In this document: positions 35,413 to 44,521 of the stretch, one piece after another
How positions within the stretch are numbered: the first letter of the stretch is position 1
Layout: every line of letters starts with the position of its first letter
Assembly (NCBI GenBank): GCA_049314555.1
Contig: JBMOEW010000017.1
Coordinates: 1-61,552 of the forward strand
DNA: 61,552 bases
Direction of reading: 5' to 3'
DNA from: REEB509 sp049314555
GTDB lineage: Bacteria; Pseudomonadota; Alphaproteobacteria; Caulobacterales; Aquidulcibacteraceae
Translations under genes and position numbers: made by a program
Notes under the pieces: generated by a model
Seen by the model: only the letters and a program-made list of their open reading frames with translations
What the model was told of the DNA's origin: nothing
Databases searched by the model: none

Positions 35413-36333
35413 GGCGTAAACTCCGATGCCGCGCCGTCCGCGCCCTGTTTGAGCTGCAAATTGGCCCCGCTCCGGCGCAGAAAGGCCCCGTCCGCCAGCG
35501 TCACCCACCCGTCTGCCACGCCCACCACCGCGATCCCGTCGCGGACCGTGCCGTAGCTCAGCGCAAGGCCTGAGGGCTCCACGCTCACCACCAACGCCCC
35601 CGCCTCGCAATCACCCAGGCCCACCTCGTTCCAGCGGCCGACCAATTCCAGCGCCGCCTGTCGGGGCGTCAGGTCTGGCGGCGCGGCTGGCGGTGGCTCT
35701 GGTTTCGCCACCCAGGCAAACGGCCCAGCAATCCCTGCCGCAACCAAAGCGGAAGCCAACAGCGCGCCTGGCCCCGCGCCTTTGCGCACCGTCACGCTGC
35801 CGGCCTCTTCGTCCGCCGCGTTCAAACGCTCGGCCAGCTTCTCCATCTTAAGTGCCAAGGGATCGGTGTGGTTGGCCCGCGCCCATGCGAGCAAGGGCGC
35901 AGAACCCTGGCCCAACGCCTTGGAATAACTCGCGATGCCCGGTCGGCCGGTCAGCTCGCCAATGCGCTCCAGCACTTTGATCCAGCCTGAATGATCGTCG
36001 GCGAAGCCTTCCTCAAACAGAGTTTCATAATGGGTGGCACGAAACGCGATCGGCAACTCGCAGGATGCCAGCTGCGCTGCCGCCAACACGCCGCGCTCCT
36101 TGCCGATACCAGCCTCGTTGCGCACCCATTCGCTTTCGACCGAAGCCGGCGACCACAGCACCAGCACCGCCTTTGCCTTCTTGATGGTGCTCTCAATCTC
36201 GCGGTCAAAGCTTTTGCCCGAAGGCAGGCGCGCATCGAACCACACATTAAGGTTCAATGCTTTGAGTTTGTTGGCGATCCGCTCACAGCGTGCCCGCTCT
36301 TCGCGCTTATTAGGAGATGAAAACGTCAACCAT
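35403..36333 (-). pseudogene. TIR-domain protein with one-base frameshift after its first strand
   Basis: An ATG at 36333 with GGGGA upstream reads MVDVFIS and then hits TAATAA. Removing one base from TCCTAATAAG gives VDVFISYKREERARC, the usual first strand of a TIR domain. The rest follows in the other frame: LNVWFDARLPSG, AVLVLWSPASVESEWVRNEAG with the likely catalytic Glu of NAD-cleaving TIRs, then a helical region, one TM helix (about residues 190-210) and a C-terminal domain of unknown type. A TTG at 36329 could restart translation but would lose strand A. Its end overlaps the FGE-like gene. Confidence 0.82.
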
Positions 36334-36417
36334 GGTTCCCCGCCTCACGGCCACCCATGACGTTTTCGTTAGCAAAGTCCATGACGCGCGTCACGCCACT
36401 GGCACCAAGCGCAAAGC

Positions 36418-37425
36418 CTAGTCGGCGATGGCCGCGCGCAGGTCTGCGTCCAGGCTCGCATCCGCCAGTTCAACCGAAAACTGGGGCTGCCCGCCCTGGA
36501 AGTCATAAACAATTAGGCTAACCCCCATCTCCACAAACGCTTGTTTGTAGGGGTCAAGCGTCGCGCCCAAGGCATCCCGCGGCGCCGGCAGCGCGATCAC
36601 CCGGGCAATCCCCAACGCGCGCGGCGCGATCAACGCCAAATGCCCGAGCGCCTTTTGCAAATCGTCCACGTCCGCTTCGGGCCGCACCTCAAACACCACG
36701 GTGTCTTCGCCCCGGCTCATGGCAAGGTCCGCCGTCAAACGGCCGAGCGCCACAGTGTCCATCAAATAGCCAATCTCCGTCAGCCGCTCAAACAGCGCCC
36801 GCGTGACCTTGGCCGGTGCCCGATGCTGCCGCGCCACGTTGGGCGAAATCTTATAAATGTCAGCCTCGTCCGCGCCGTCCTGCTGCGTCGCCAAAGACGC
36901 CATCTTCTCCACATGCCCCTCAAACCGCGGATGCAGCGCCGCAAGGCTTAATAGCGCGTCCGCGCAGCCCGGATCGTTCACCGGCCCGATCAGCACATAG
37001 TCCCGATCCGACACATTCGCCCGCTTGACCCGCGGTGCCCCAGCCAGGCGGCGGAACGCGTCGCGCACATCCTGGCGCTTCAATTCGTCCGCAGCGATCA
37101 ACAAGAAGGCAAGGCCCGCCTCGTCCACCGCCAAGGCCACCCGCTTGCGGTCCTTCATCGGCTCGGCGCGTGATACTTCGATCCGCACCAAGTCCTTGTC
37201 CCGCTCAGACAGGGCAACGCCCAGAACCCGCGTGTGGCGGTCTTTTTCGACATAAAGGTAAACGTCGTCCCGGCGCGAAAAGCTCGCTCCGCTGGCCCCA
37301 GGGCCGTTGCGGTCGTCCTTTTGCCAGGCATCCGAGCGCCCGCCCGCCCACGCCTCAAGCGCAGCCTCAAGAGCATCGAACGCGGCATCCAAAGGCGCCT
37401 CAGCGTCGATCATGCGAAGGGTCAT
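36418..37425 (-). CDS. Unknown protein, possible PD-(D/E)XK-like nuclease fold
   Basis: The 335-residue soluble protein is not assigned to a family. The segment about residues 228-270 reads like a restriction-endonuclease-like core: TADLA with Asp233, then TVVFEVRPEA with Glu246 and Arg248 in place of the usual Lys, then DLQKALGHLALI, which recalls the AxGQL helix of such nucleases. This is weak, motif-level evidence. It ends 84 bases upstream of the TIR gene on the same strand and may share its operon. Start at 37425 is an ATG with AGG upstream. Confidence 0.6.
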   Translation of the reverse strand: MTLRMIDAEAPLDAAFDALEAALEAWAGGRSDAWQKDDRNGPGASGASFSRRDDVYLYVEKDRHTRVLGVALSERDKDLVRIEVSRAEPMKDRKRVALAVDEAGLAFLLIAADELKRQDVRDAFRRLAGAPRVKRANVSDRDYVLIGPVNDPGCADALLSLAALHPRFEGHVEKMASLATQQDGADEADIYKISPNVARQHRAPAKVTRALFERLTEIGYLMDTVALGRLTADLAMSRGEDTVVFEVRPEADVDDLQKALGHLALIAPRALGIARVIALPAPRDALGATLDPYKQAFVEMGVSLIVYDFQGGQPQFSVELADASLDADLRAAIAD

Positions 37426-37544
37426 GCACCAAAACCTTCCTATATCCCGCGCGATAAGGGCCGCAGGCGCACCAACCGCACCAAAATGCACATGTCGTGC
37501 CATTCTGGAGCGATCTCAAGCGCCGTGGTGAATTGGGCACCGGT

Positions 37545-38480
37545 TTAGGGCCGCATGGCAGCCCACGCTTCGCTCGCCGCGCGATGCAAATGCGCATGCC
37601 GCCCCGCGATCACCCCCACGTCGCGCCCATACCCACCGCCCAACACACAGGCCACCGCAACCCCGGCCCGCCGGCATGCAGAAATCACAAACCGCTCCCG
37701 CGCCGCAAGCCCCGCATCGCTTAAGGCAAGCAGGCCCAACTGGTCATCCCTGTGCGGATCAACCCCTGCAACATAAAACACCAACTCCGGACGAACGCGC
37801 TCCAGCAACGCCACCAAAGCCTCGCTCAACTGCGCCAAATAGGCCGCGTCCTCCAGCCCGCTCTCCAGCCCGATATCGAGATCGGATGGCGGCTTGCGCG
37901 ACGGATAGTTTTTCTCCGCATGCATCGAAAAGGTAAACACCCGCGGGTCATCGGCAAAGATCAGCGCGGTGCCATCGCCCTGGTGCACATCAAGGTCCAC
38001 CACCAGGATCTGCGAAACCCCTCCCCGTTCCAACACATCAAGCGCGGCCACTGCCACGTCGTTGAACACACAAAACCCCGCCCCACCATCCCGCGCCGCA
38101 TGATGGCTGCCCCCCGCCGTGTTGCACGCAAGCCCATGGCGCAACGCCAACTCGGCCGTCAACAGCGTGCCCCCGGTCGCAGCCCGCGCCCGTAACGCCA
38201 CAGCCTCAGTGATCGGCAAGCCAATCCGCCGGGTAATCATCGGCGATACGGTCTGGCTCATCACCGCATCCACGTAGGCAGCATCATGCGCCCGGATCAG
38301 CGCTTCGCGGCTGGCCAACGTCGGCTCATGAAACCCTTCGGGCGCAAGCCCCTCCGCCACCAATATCTGCGCCAACGCCTTGAACTTTCCCATCGGAAAG
38401 CGGTGCTCCTCCGGCAACGGCGCGTCATAGGCGGGGTGATGCACGATCGGCAGCGCCGTCGCTTGCGAAACTAAACTCAC
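37545..38480 (-). CDS. Histone-deacetylase-family protein (acetoin utilisation / acetylpolyamine amidohydrolase type)
   Basis: The 311-residue zinc amidohydrolase has AGGSHHAARDGGAGFCVFND (twin His pair), DLDVHQGDGTA with two zinc ligands, and YVAGVDPHRDDQLG with the third. Bacterial members remove acetyl groups from lysine, polyamines or other small amides. The start is GTG at 38480, overlapping the pyrD stop as GTGA, so translation is probably coupled. HDAC and pyrD are functionally unrelated as far as known. Confidence 0.92.
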   Translation of the reverse strand: MSLVSQATALPIVHHPAYDAPLPEEHRFPMGKFKALAQILVAEGLAPEGFHEPTLASREALIRAHDAAYVDAVMSQTVSPMITRRIGLPITEAVALRARAATGGTLLTAELALRHGLACNTAGGSHHAARDGGAGFCVFNDVAVAALDVLERGGVSQILVVDLDVHQGDGTALIFADDPRVFTFSMHAEKNYPSRKPPSDLDIGLESGLEDAAYLAQLSEALVALLERVRPELVFYVAGVDPHRDDQLGLLALSDAGLAARERFVISACRRAGVAVACVLGGGYGRDVGVIAGRHAHLHRAASEAWAAMRP

Positions 38481-39535
38481 CTAAGATCAAGCCCCACGGC
38501 ATCGCCAACGGTGCGCAGTCCTCTCACGTGAAGCAGCGCTTTCAGCTCCTTCAGAATACGGACAATCAAGCCAGGCCCTTGCAGCGCTAAAGCCGAATAA
38601 AGCTGAACAGCGCTTGCCCCGGCCTTCAGCTTGGTGAATACCGCCTGCCCGCTGTCAATGCCCCCGGCCCCGATCAGCACAAGCCGCCCCCGTGCCGCGC
38701 GCGCCGCGCACCGCAAAGCAGCCGTAGACAGATCAAACAAAGGCGCCCCAGAAAGCCCGCCGGCCTGCGCCTTGTCTGCGCTCACAAGGCTTTCAGGCCG
38801 CGCCACAGTGGTGTTTGAAACGATCAACCCGTCCAACCCATTTGCGATGGCTTGCTCGACAATCCCAGCGATAGCCTCTTCGTCCAGATCCGGAGCAATT
38901 TTCAAAAACAAGGGCCGCGCACCGTGCGCCACGCTGGCCTGAGACCGCGCCTGTGCCAACCTCCCAAGCAGGTCTTGCAGCGCGCCTCCTTCCTGCAACC
39001 CCCGCAGGCCCGGCGTATTGGGCGAAGAGATGTTGGCGGTGATATAGGAGGCATAGGGCCACGCCGCCAAAAGACCGGTCACATAGTCCTGTGCGCGGTC
39101 CTGGCTGTCCTTGTTGGCGCCCACGTTCACCCCAACGATACCACCTCGCCCGGCCCGCGCCTTCAACCGCGCCAACGCCGCTTCAAGCCCCTTGTTGTTG
39201 AAACCCATGCGGTTGATTACGGCACCGTCCGCCTGCAGACGAAACAACCGCGGCTTGGGGTTGCCTGCTTGCGGCAGCGGCGTGATGGTGCCGCCCTCCA
39301 CAAAGCCAAACCCCATGCCCAACAGGGCGTCCACCGCAACAGCGTTCTTGTCGTAGCCCGCCGCAAGCCCGATCGGATTGCTCAAGCGCAAACCCGCAAG
39401 CTCAATCTCCAGGCCCGCGCTCGCCCGCTGCGACACCCGAGGCGCAAGCCCGGCCTCAAGCAGGCGCAAGCTCAGATCGTGCGCGTCCTCCGCCGGCAAA
39501 AGCCGCAACCCCGCCGCACCGATATCGTGGATCAT
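38477..39535 (-). CDS. pyrD: Dihydroorotate dehydrogenase (quinone), class 2
   Basis: PyrD oxidises dihydroorotate to orotate at the inner membrane, passing electrons to quinone. The 352-residue protein has the class 2 N-terminal helical extension and GLAAGYDKNAVAVDALLG, GFVEGGTITPLPQAGNPKPR (parts), NRMGFNNKGLE, ANISSPNTPGLR with the catalytic Ser, and the FMN-binding LIGAGGIDSG. ATG at 39535 overlaps the DUF952 stop; a GTG two codons upstream is possible. Middle gene of DUF952-pyrD-HDAC. Confidence 0.96.
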   Translation of the reverse strand: MIHDIGAAGLRLLPAEDAHDLSLRLLEAGLAPRVSQRASAGLEIELAGLRLSNPIGLAAGYDKNAVAVDALLGMGFGFVEGGTITPLPQAGNPKPRLFRLQADGAVINRMGFNNKGLEAALARLKARAGRGGIVGVNVGANKDSQDRAQDYVTGLLAAWPYASYITANISSPNTPGLRGLQEGGALQDLLGRLAQARSQASVAHGARPLFLKIAPDLDEEAIAGIVEQAIANGLDGLIVSNTTVARPESLVSADKAQAGGLSGAPLFDLSTAALRCAARAARGRLVLIGAGGIDSGQAVFTKLKAGASAVQLYSALALQGPGLIVRILKELKALLHVRGLRTVGDAVGLDLR

Positions 39536-39888
39536 CCCCACCGCATCACCTCCGCTGGCAGCACGTGCGCCCCCGCCTCAGTCATCGCCAGTGGTGCCGC
39601 CTCAATCACGGTCTCGAACGCAAGCACATCATACAAATGCGGAAACAACGCCCCGTCCCGCGCCGGCTCCCACTTCAGCGCAGCAGCAGGCATCCGCGTC
39701 GGCTCCAAGGCCACCAAAACCAGATCCGTTTGCCCGGCATAGTGCTTGGCCAACGTACCCGGCAGCTGCGCGGCAGTCGAAAAGTGGATGAACCCATCGG
39801 CCTTGTCCGCGGCAGAACCGTCAAACACCCGTAGGCGGCCGAAGGCCTCCCAAGCCTCCCGCGTTAGCACTTTGAAAATACACGCCAT
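39532..39888 (-). CDS. DUF952 protein
   Basis: The 118-residue protein matches DUF952: IFKVLTREAWEAF at the start, ADGFIHFSTAAQLPGTLAKHY in the middle, and HLYDVLAFETVIEAAPL near the end. The fold is related to ADP-ribosyl/glutathione-like enzymes in some analyses, but the function is unknown. ATG at 39888 is chosen; the upstream extension to 39936 is hydrophobic and not conserved. It often accompanies pyrD in alphaproteobacteria. Confidence 0.9.
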   Translation of the reverse strand: MACIFKVLTREAWEAFGRLRVFDGSAADKADGFIHFSTAAQLPGTLAKHYAGQTDLVLVALEPTRMPAAALKWEPARDGALFPHLYDVLAFETVIEAAPLAMTEAGAHVLPAEVMRWG

Positions 39889-40021
39889 GGCGCAGACAAC
39901 GATCCCAAGCGGCAAGTTTAATAGGATCAAGAGCAACCATATAGGTTGATTTTCCTACCGCCCAAGTGTACGCAGACCACCTCACCGGGTCCAGTCGGTG
40001 TTGGCAGGCAAAGGACCGCGC

Positions 40022-40645
40022 ATGCACCATCAGGCCATTTGGCGCGCCATCGATGCGCTTGCTGCCCGGCACGGCTTGACCGCCTCTGGCCTCGCCCGCG
40101 TGGCGGGGCTCGACCCCACAACCTTTAACAAGTCCAAACGCGCCGCCGCCGATGGCAAACCCCGCTGGCCTTCGACAGAGAGCTTAGCCCGGGCGCTGGA
40201 CGCGGTCGCCACAAGCTTCGACGAATTCGCAACCTTGATGGCCGGTGATGCGGGTGCGACCGGTAGAGCCATCCCGATTATTGGCCTTGCCAAGGCCGGC
40301 GCCGATGGCTTCTTCGATGATCAAGGCTTTCCAGTTGGTGCCGAAGAAACCGTGCGCTTCCCGGGGCTCGGCCAGGAAAAAGTCTACGCCCTCGAAATCA
40401 TCGGCGACAGCATGGAGCCGGTCTTCCGCGAAGGCGATGTGGTCATTGTGCAGCCGGGCGCGGCCGTTCGGCGCGGCGATCGCGTGGTGATCCGAAGCCG
40501 CACCGGCGAGGTCATGGCAAAGGCGCTCGGCCGCCGCAACGATCAGTCGGTGGAACTCCTGTCGCTCAATCCGAGCTACCCCGCCCGCGTCGTGCCCACC
40601 CAGCAAATCGATTGGATCGCGCGGATCGTTTGGGCCTCACAATAG
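40022..40645 (+). CDS. S24-family transcriptional regulator (LexA/CI-like)
   Basis: The 207-residue protein has an N-terminal helix-turn-helix (LTASGLARVAGLDPTTFNKSKR) and a C-terminal S24 peptidase domain with IIGDSMEP (Ser130) and EVMAKALG (Lys167). The Ser-Lys spacing is as in LexA. An Ala92-Gly93 pair lies in the linker as a possible self-cleavage site. It may respond to DNA damage or another stress; targets are unknown. It overlaps the next, convergent gene by nine bases. Confidence 0.88.
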   Translation: MHHQAIWRAIDALAARHGLTASGLARVAGLDPTTFNKSKRAAADGKPRWPSTESLARALDAVATSFDEFATLMAGDAGATGRAIPIIGLAKAGADGFFDDQGFPVGAEETVRFPGLGQEKVYALEIIGDSMEPVFREGDVVIVQPGAAVRRGDRVVIRSRTGEVMAKALGRRNDQSVELLSLNPSYPARVVPTQQIDWIARIVWASQ

Positions 40646-41419
40646 CGCAGCCACCGCCCGCGATGCCGCCCGCGGTCCCTGGGTGTCGAGGATCAACCGC
40701 ACATCGCCAGCCTGAGTAACCGCAAAGCGCTCAAAAGCGTCACGCGCCGGCGCAACTTCGGCCCGTCGCAGCAACGCCTCGATCAAATCCTGATGCCGGC
40801 GCGCGTCCAGCAACAACAGCCCCCCCGCGTACTGCATCAAAATCGCCGGATCATTTGGCGCAAGCTGAAGCGCCCGATCAAACGCCGCAATCCCATCCTG
40901 CAAACGCGCGCCCATGGTCATCGCGCCGACCGGTCCCCCACGCCGCAAGACCTCCAGATGCCACCCCCCAGACAACGCATTGGCCCAAGGGTCGTTGGGT
41001 GCCCGTGCCAAGGCCTCGTCGATCAAGCGACGCCCTTGGCCCGCAAGCCCCTCCCGCAGCGCCTGCGGGATCGAAAGGCGCTGCGCACGCATCCCAAGCG
41101 CCGTTGCCAATTGCAGCCGCGCCTCGACTGACTGCGGCTCCCGCGCCAGTGCCGATTCCGCATTCCACCGCGCCCGTTCGATCCAAACCATTTCGTCTTG
41201 GTCGTTGCCGGCCAGCATGCACCTGGCCAAAAGCGCCCGCGCCGCCAAAGCGTAACCAGAGGCCGAACTGCTCGCCTCCCCCGCCGCTGCGGCCTGCAGG
41301 AACGCGCCTTCAGCATAGAGCCGCTGCGTCGCGGTTTGCGCTTGCGCCAAGCCACCGGGCACCAGCGCCAACCATGCCGCCAGCACTAGATACAGCACGC
41401 GCCTGGCAGTCGCCGACAT
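40637..41419 (-). CDS. Periplasmic TPR-like protein
   Basis: The 260-residue protein has an N-terminal signal peptide (LYLVLAAWLALVPGGLAQAQ). Helical hairpins of tetratricopeptide type follow, including AESALAREPQSVEARLQLATALG, with DEALARAPNDPWANAL and FDRALQLAPNDPAILMQYAGG nearby (core residues). It probably mediates protein contacts in the periplasm. No partner is evident from its neighbours. Confidence 0.75.
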   Translation of the reverse strand: MSATARRVLYLVLAAWLALVPGGLAQAQTATQRLYAEGAFLQAAAAGEASSSASGYALAARALLARCMLAGNDQDEMVWIERARWNAESALAREPQSVEARLQLATALGMRAQRLSIPQALREGLAGQGRRLIDEALARAPNDPWANALSGGWHLEVLRRGGPVGAMTMGARLQDGIAAFDRALQLAPNDPAILMQYAGGLLLLDARRHQDLIEALLRRAEVAPARDAFERFAVTQAGDVRLILDTQGPRAASRAVAALL

Positions 41420-41509
41420 GTTTCGCCCTCGCAGGAGTGGTCAAGCGTCAACTTAGCGCCCAATCTTGCGACGTAAAGCCGCAAACGCGTCTTGCCAAGG
41501 AAGCAAGCT

Positions 41510-42157
41510 TTAGGCCTTGAGCGCCAGATCAAAGGCCCGGACCGCCGCCGCTGGCCCCTCGGGATAGTCCCAAACCCCGGCCGAGACCGCCACAAAGTCC
41601 GCCCCAGCGTCCGCTAGCGCCCGCGCGTTGGCGCTGGTGATCCCCCCGATCGCCACGCACGGCACTTCCATCAATTCCTGCCACCAGGTCAAAATTTCAG
41701 GCTCGGCAAAGGACTGCGGCACTTTGGTCCCGGTGGTGTGGAACGCCCCAAACGCTACGTAGTCCGCCCCCGCCTCCGCCGCCTCCATCGCCAAATGGCG
41801 CGAGTTGTGGCAGGTGACGCCAACAATCTTGTCTGCCCCCAAAATCCCGCGGGCCTGCCCATAGGACGCATCATCCTGGCCCACATGCACCCCGTCCGCG
41901 CCGATCTTGGCCGCCAGGTCAGGCCGATCGTTAACCAAAAACGCCACCCCAAAAGACTGCACCAAAGGGCAAAGCCGCTCCGCCGCGCGCAGGATCACCC
42001 CGTCGCTAAGGCTCTCGCCGTCCTTTGGTTTCATCCGCAGCTGAAAGCACCCCACATCACCGGCTTCAAGCGCGCCGGCCAACTCGACAGCGAACCCCTC
42101 CAACGCAAAACGTGGCGGACTGATCAAATATAAGCGTGTGGACTGACGATCCGACAT
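41510..42157 (-). CDS. thiE: Thiamine phosphate synthase
   Basis: ThiE joins HMP-PP and HET-P to make thiamine phosphate. The 215-residue TIM-barrel protein has FQLRMKPKDGESLSD, FLVNDRPDLAAKIGADGVHVGQDD (the conserved ND and HxGQ elements), and YVAFGAFHTTGTKV. IGGITSANARALADAGADFVAVSAG holds the phosphate site. Some residues differ from the E. coli type, as in alphaproteobacterial ThiE-like enzymes. It lies 20 bases after lysK; ATG at 42157 is chosen. Confidence 0.9.
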   Translation of the reverse strand: MSDRQSTRLYLISPPRFALEGFAVELAGALEAGDVGCFQLRMKPKDGESLSDGVILRAAERLCPLVQSFGVAFLVNDRPDLAAKIGADGVHVGQDDASYGQARGILGADKIVGVTCHNSRHLAMEAAEAGADYVAFGAFHTTGTKVPQSFAEPEILTWWQELMEVPCVAIGGITSANARALADAGADFVAVSAGVWDYPEGPAAAVRAFDLALKA

Positions 42158-42177
42158 AAGATCACCCCAACCCAAAA

Positions 42178-43776
42178 CTAGCCAGCCCGCGCCAAACTGG
42201 CGGTGATCAGTGCTGCGGTTTCGTGCGGTCCGAAAATCGCGGCGAAAGAGCCAAATCGCGGCCCCTGCTCTTGGCCCAAAAGCACCTCGTAGAGCGCCTT
42301 GAACCAGTCCCGCAACGGATCAAACCCGTGGGTTTTGCCGATCTCAAACACAACGGCCTGGATCGCTTCGCCATCGGTTTCGCCGGCATCAAAAGCCAAA
42401 AGCGCTGCGCCCAACGCCTCCATCGCCGCGCGCTCTTTGTCCGTAGGCGCACGGAACGCCTTGGCCGGCTTCACAAAATCCACGTAGTAACGCAGCGCGT
42501 TACCCACCAGTTGATCAAGCAGCGGCGAACTTTCTGGCGTGGCCCCCGGCGCATATTTGGAAACAAATGCCCAGATCTGCGATTTGGTTTCAGCGTTGGC
42601 AGCACTTACCAGATTCAACAACAGCGCAAACGAAACCGGGCTGCCGTACTGCGGCGGATGGCCATGGTGAATGTGCCAAACCGGGTTTTCGATCTGCTCC
42701 ACCAAGGGCTGACGCACAAACGCATCCAAGTGCGAAAGATATTCGTCCACCGCTTTGGGGATCACATCAAAGAACAGGCGCTTAGCGGTTTTCGGCTTCT
42801 GGTACATGTAAAGCGCAAGGCTCTCCGGCGTGGCGTAGGCCAGCCACTCTTCCACCGAAATGCCGTTGCCCTTGGACTTGGAAATCTTCTCGCCGCGCTC
42901 ATCCAAGAACAGTTCGTACACGAACTGAACCGGCGGCTCCACACCTAGCGCCTGACAGATCCGCGAATACACGCCCATATTCGGCTGATGGTCCTTGCCA
43001 AACATTTCAAAGTCCACGCCAAGCGCAGCCCAGCGCATCCCGAAATCAGGCTTCCATTGCAGCTTTGTGCGCCCACCCGTGACCGGCGTGGTCACGTCCG
43101 TGCCGTCCTCATCCACAAATGTGATCGTGCCGGCCTTAGCGTCAATCGCCTTCATCGGCACATACAGCACCCTTCCGGTGGTGGGGCTAATCGGCAGGAA
43201 AGGCGAATAGGTGGCCCGACGCTCTTCGCCCAGCGTTGGCAGCATGATGGCCATGATCTGGTCATAACGCTCCAACGCCCGCAACAGCGTCACATCGAAG
43301 GCCCCAGACATGTAAAGGTCGGTCGCGGATTTGAACGAGTAGGAAAAACCAAACCCATCCAAAAACGACCGCAGCCGCGCATTGTTGTGATGCGCAAAAC
43401 TCTCGTGCGTGCCGAACGGATCCGGCACTTGGGTCAGCGGCCGCTGCAGGAACGGCTCAAGCGCCGCGCGGTTTGGCACGTTGTCGGGAATCTTGCGCAT
43501 GCCGTCCATGTCATCGGACACGCAGATGAGTTCGGTGGGGATCGCGTCGTTGGTCAGCGAACGGAACGCCTGGCGCACCATCGTCGTGCGCACAACTTCG
43601 CCGAACGTGCCGATGTGCGGCAGCCCTGAAGGGCCATACCCCGTTTCAAACACGACCGGCCCAGAAACGGGCTTTGCTTTGATCCGCTCCAACAGCAGGC
43701 GCGCCTGCTCAAATGGCCAAGCTTTGGCAGCAGTGGCAAGCAGCGGCAGCGGGGCATCAGTCATGTTCAGGGCCAT
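42178..43776 (-). CDS. lysK: Class I lysyl-tRNA synthetase
   Basis: The 532-residue class I aminoacyl-tRNA synthetase has the HIGH-like GYGPSGLPHIGTFGEV (residues about 48-63) and KISKSKGNG (KMSKS). It charges tRNA-Lys. Archaea, spirochaetes and most alphaproteobacteria use this form instead of class II LysS. Full length, no lesions seen. Confidence 0.96.
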   Translation of the reverse strand: MALNMTDAPLPLLATAAKAWPFEQARLLLERIKAKPVSGPVVFETGYGPSGLPHIGTFGEVVRTTMVRQAFRSLTNDAIPTELICVSDDMDGMRKIPDNVPNRAALEPFLQRPLTQVPDPFGTHESFAHHNNARLRSFLDGFGFSYSFKSATDLYMSGAFDVTLLRALERYDQIMAIMLPTLGEERRATYSPFLPISPTTGRVLYVPMKAIDAKAGTITFVDEDGTDVTTPVTGGRTKLQWKPDFGMRWAALGVDFEMFGKDHQPNMGVYSRICQALGVEPPVQFVYELFLDERGEKISKSKGNGISVEEWLAYATPESLALYMYQKPKTAKRLFFDVIPKAVDEYLSHLDAFVRQPLVEQIENPVWHIHHGHPPQYGSPVSFALLLNLVSAANAETKSQIWAFVSKYAPGATPESSPLLDQLVGNALRYYVDFVKPAKAFRAPTDKERAAMEALGAALLAFDAGETDGEAIQAVVFEIGKTHGFDPLRDWFKALYEVLLGQEQGPRFGSFAAIFGPHETAALITASLARAG

Positions 43777-43858
43777 TCATAAATTCGTGACACGCCCTTC
43801 GCGCTTTACAGTGCGCTGCGGGCTTTTCAAAGCGTCTGCTTGGCGCCAACTCTGCGCT

Positions 43859-44353
43859 ATGTTGTTGATCCTCATGCGCCATGCAAAGGCCGTCCGTCCA
43901 GAAGATGCCCGCTCCGACGAAGCACGCGGCCTCACCCCCCAGGGCCGTCGCGACGCAGCCCTCACCGCCGCCCATATGCGCGAGGCAGGTTTAGAGCCTG
44001 TCCATGCCCTTGTTTCGCCCGCCGAACGCACCCGCCAAACCGCGGCGATCGTAGCCGAAACGTTCGACCAGATGGCCGTGCAATTCGTGCCCACCCTTTA
44101 CTTGGCCGAGCCTCGCACAATACTGCAGACCGCCTTGAACAAGCCGCGATCATGCCTCCTCATGATTGGCCACAACCCAGGCCTCCACGAACTCACCATC
44201 GACTTCCTCGACCAGGCTCATGATCGCTCGAAGCTCGCCCGCGATCTGCGCGAACGCTTCACTACGTCCTGCTATGCGGCGTTCACGCTTTCCGGCGAAA
44301 CCGTTACCGCGCCCGGCCCCGCGCTGCACGACGCCTTCACCCCCCGCGACTGA
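43859..44353 (+). CDS. SixA-like phosphohistidine phosphatase
   Basis: The 164-residue histidine phosphatase has the LMRHAKA motif at residues 5-11, AERTRQTAAIVAE, and LLMIGHNPGLHELTIDFL with the second catalytic His. SixA dephosphorylates phosphohistidine in signalling and phosphotransfer proteins. The start at 43859 puts the motif at the N-terminus as in relatives; longer frames upstream are antisense to lysK. Confidence 0.92.
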   Translation: MLLILMRHAKAVRPEDARSDEARGLTPQGRRDAALTAAHMREAGLEPVHALVSPAERTRQTAAIVAETFDQMAVQFVPTLYLAEPRTILQTALNKPRSCLLMIGHNPGLHELTIDFLDQAHDRSKLARDLRERFTTSCYAAFTLSGETVTAPGPALHDAFTPRD

Positions 44354-44521
44354 GTGGCACGTTTCGCCCGCACGGTGTAATTCGCAACCCGTGCGCGATT
44401 GTCCGCCCTGCGGTTCGCCTGCGCTAAAGGCCTTATGGGCTTTGATGGATTGGTGCCGATTGCCTCGGCGCAAATAGATGCGGCTGGCGCACTGGCGGCT
44501 GAACAACACCTGTCCTCATAG

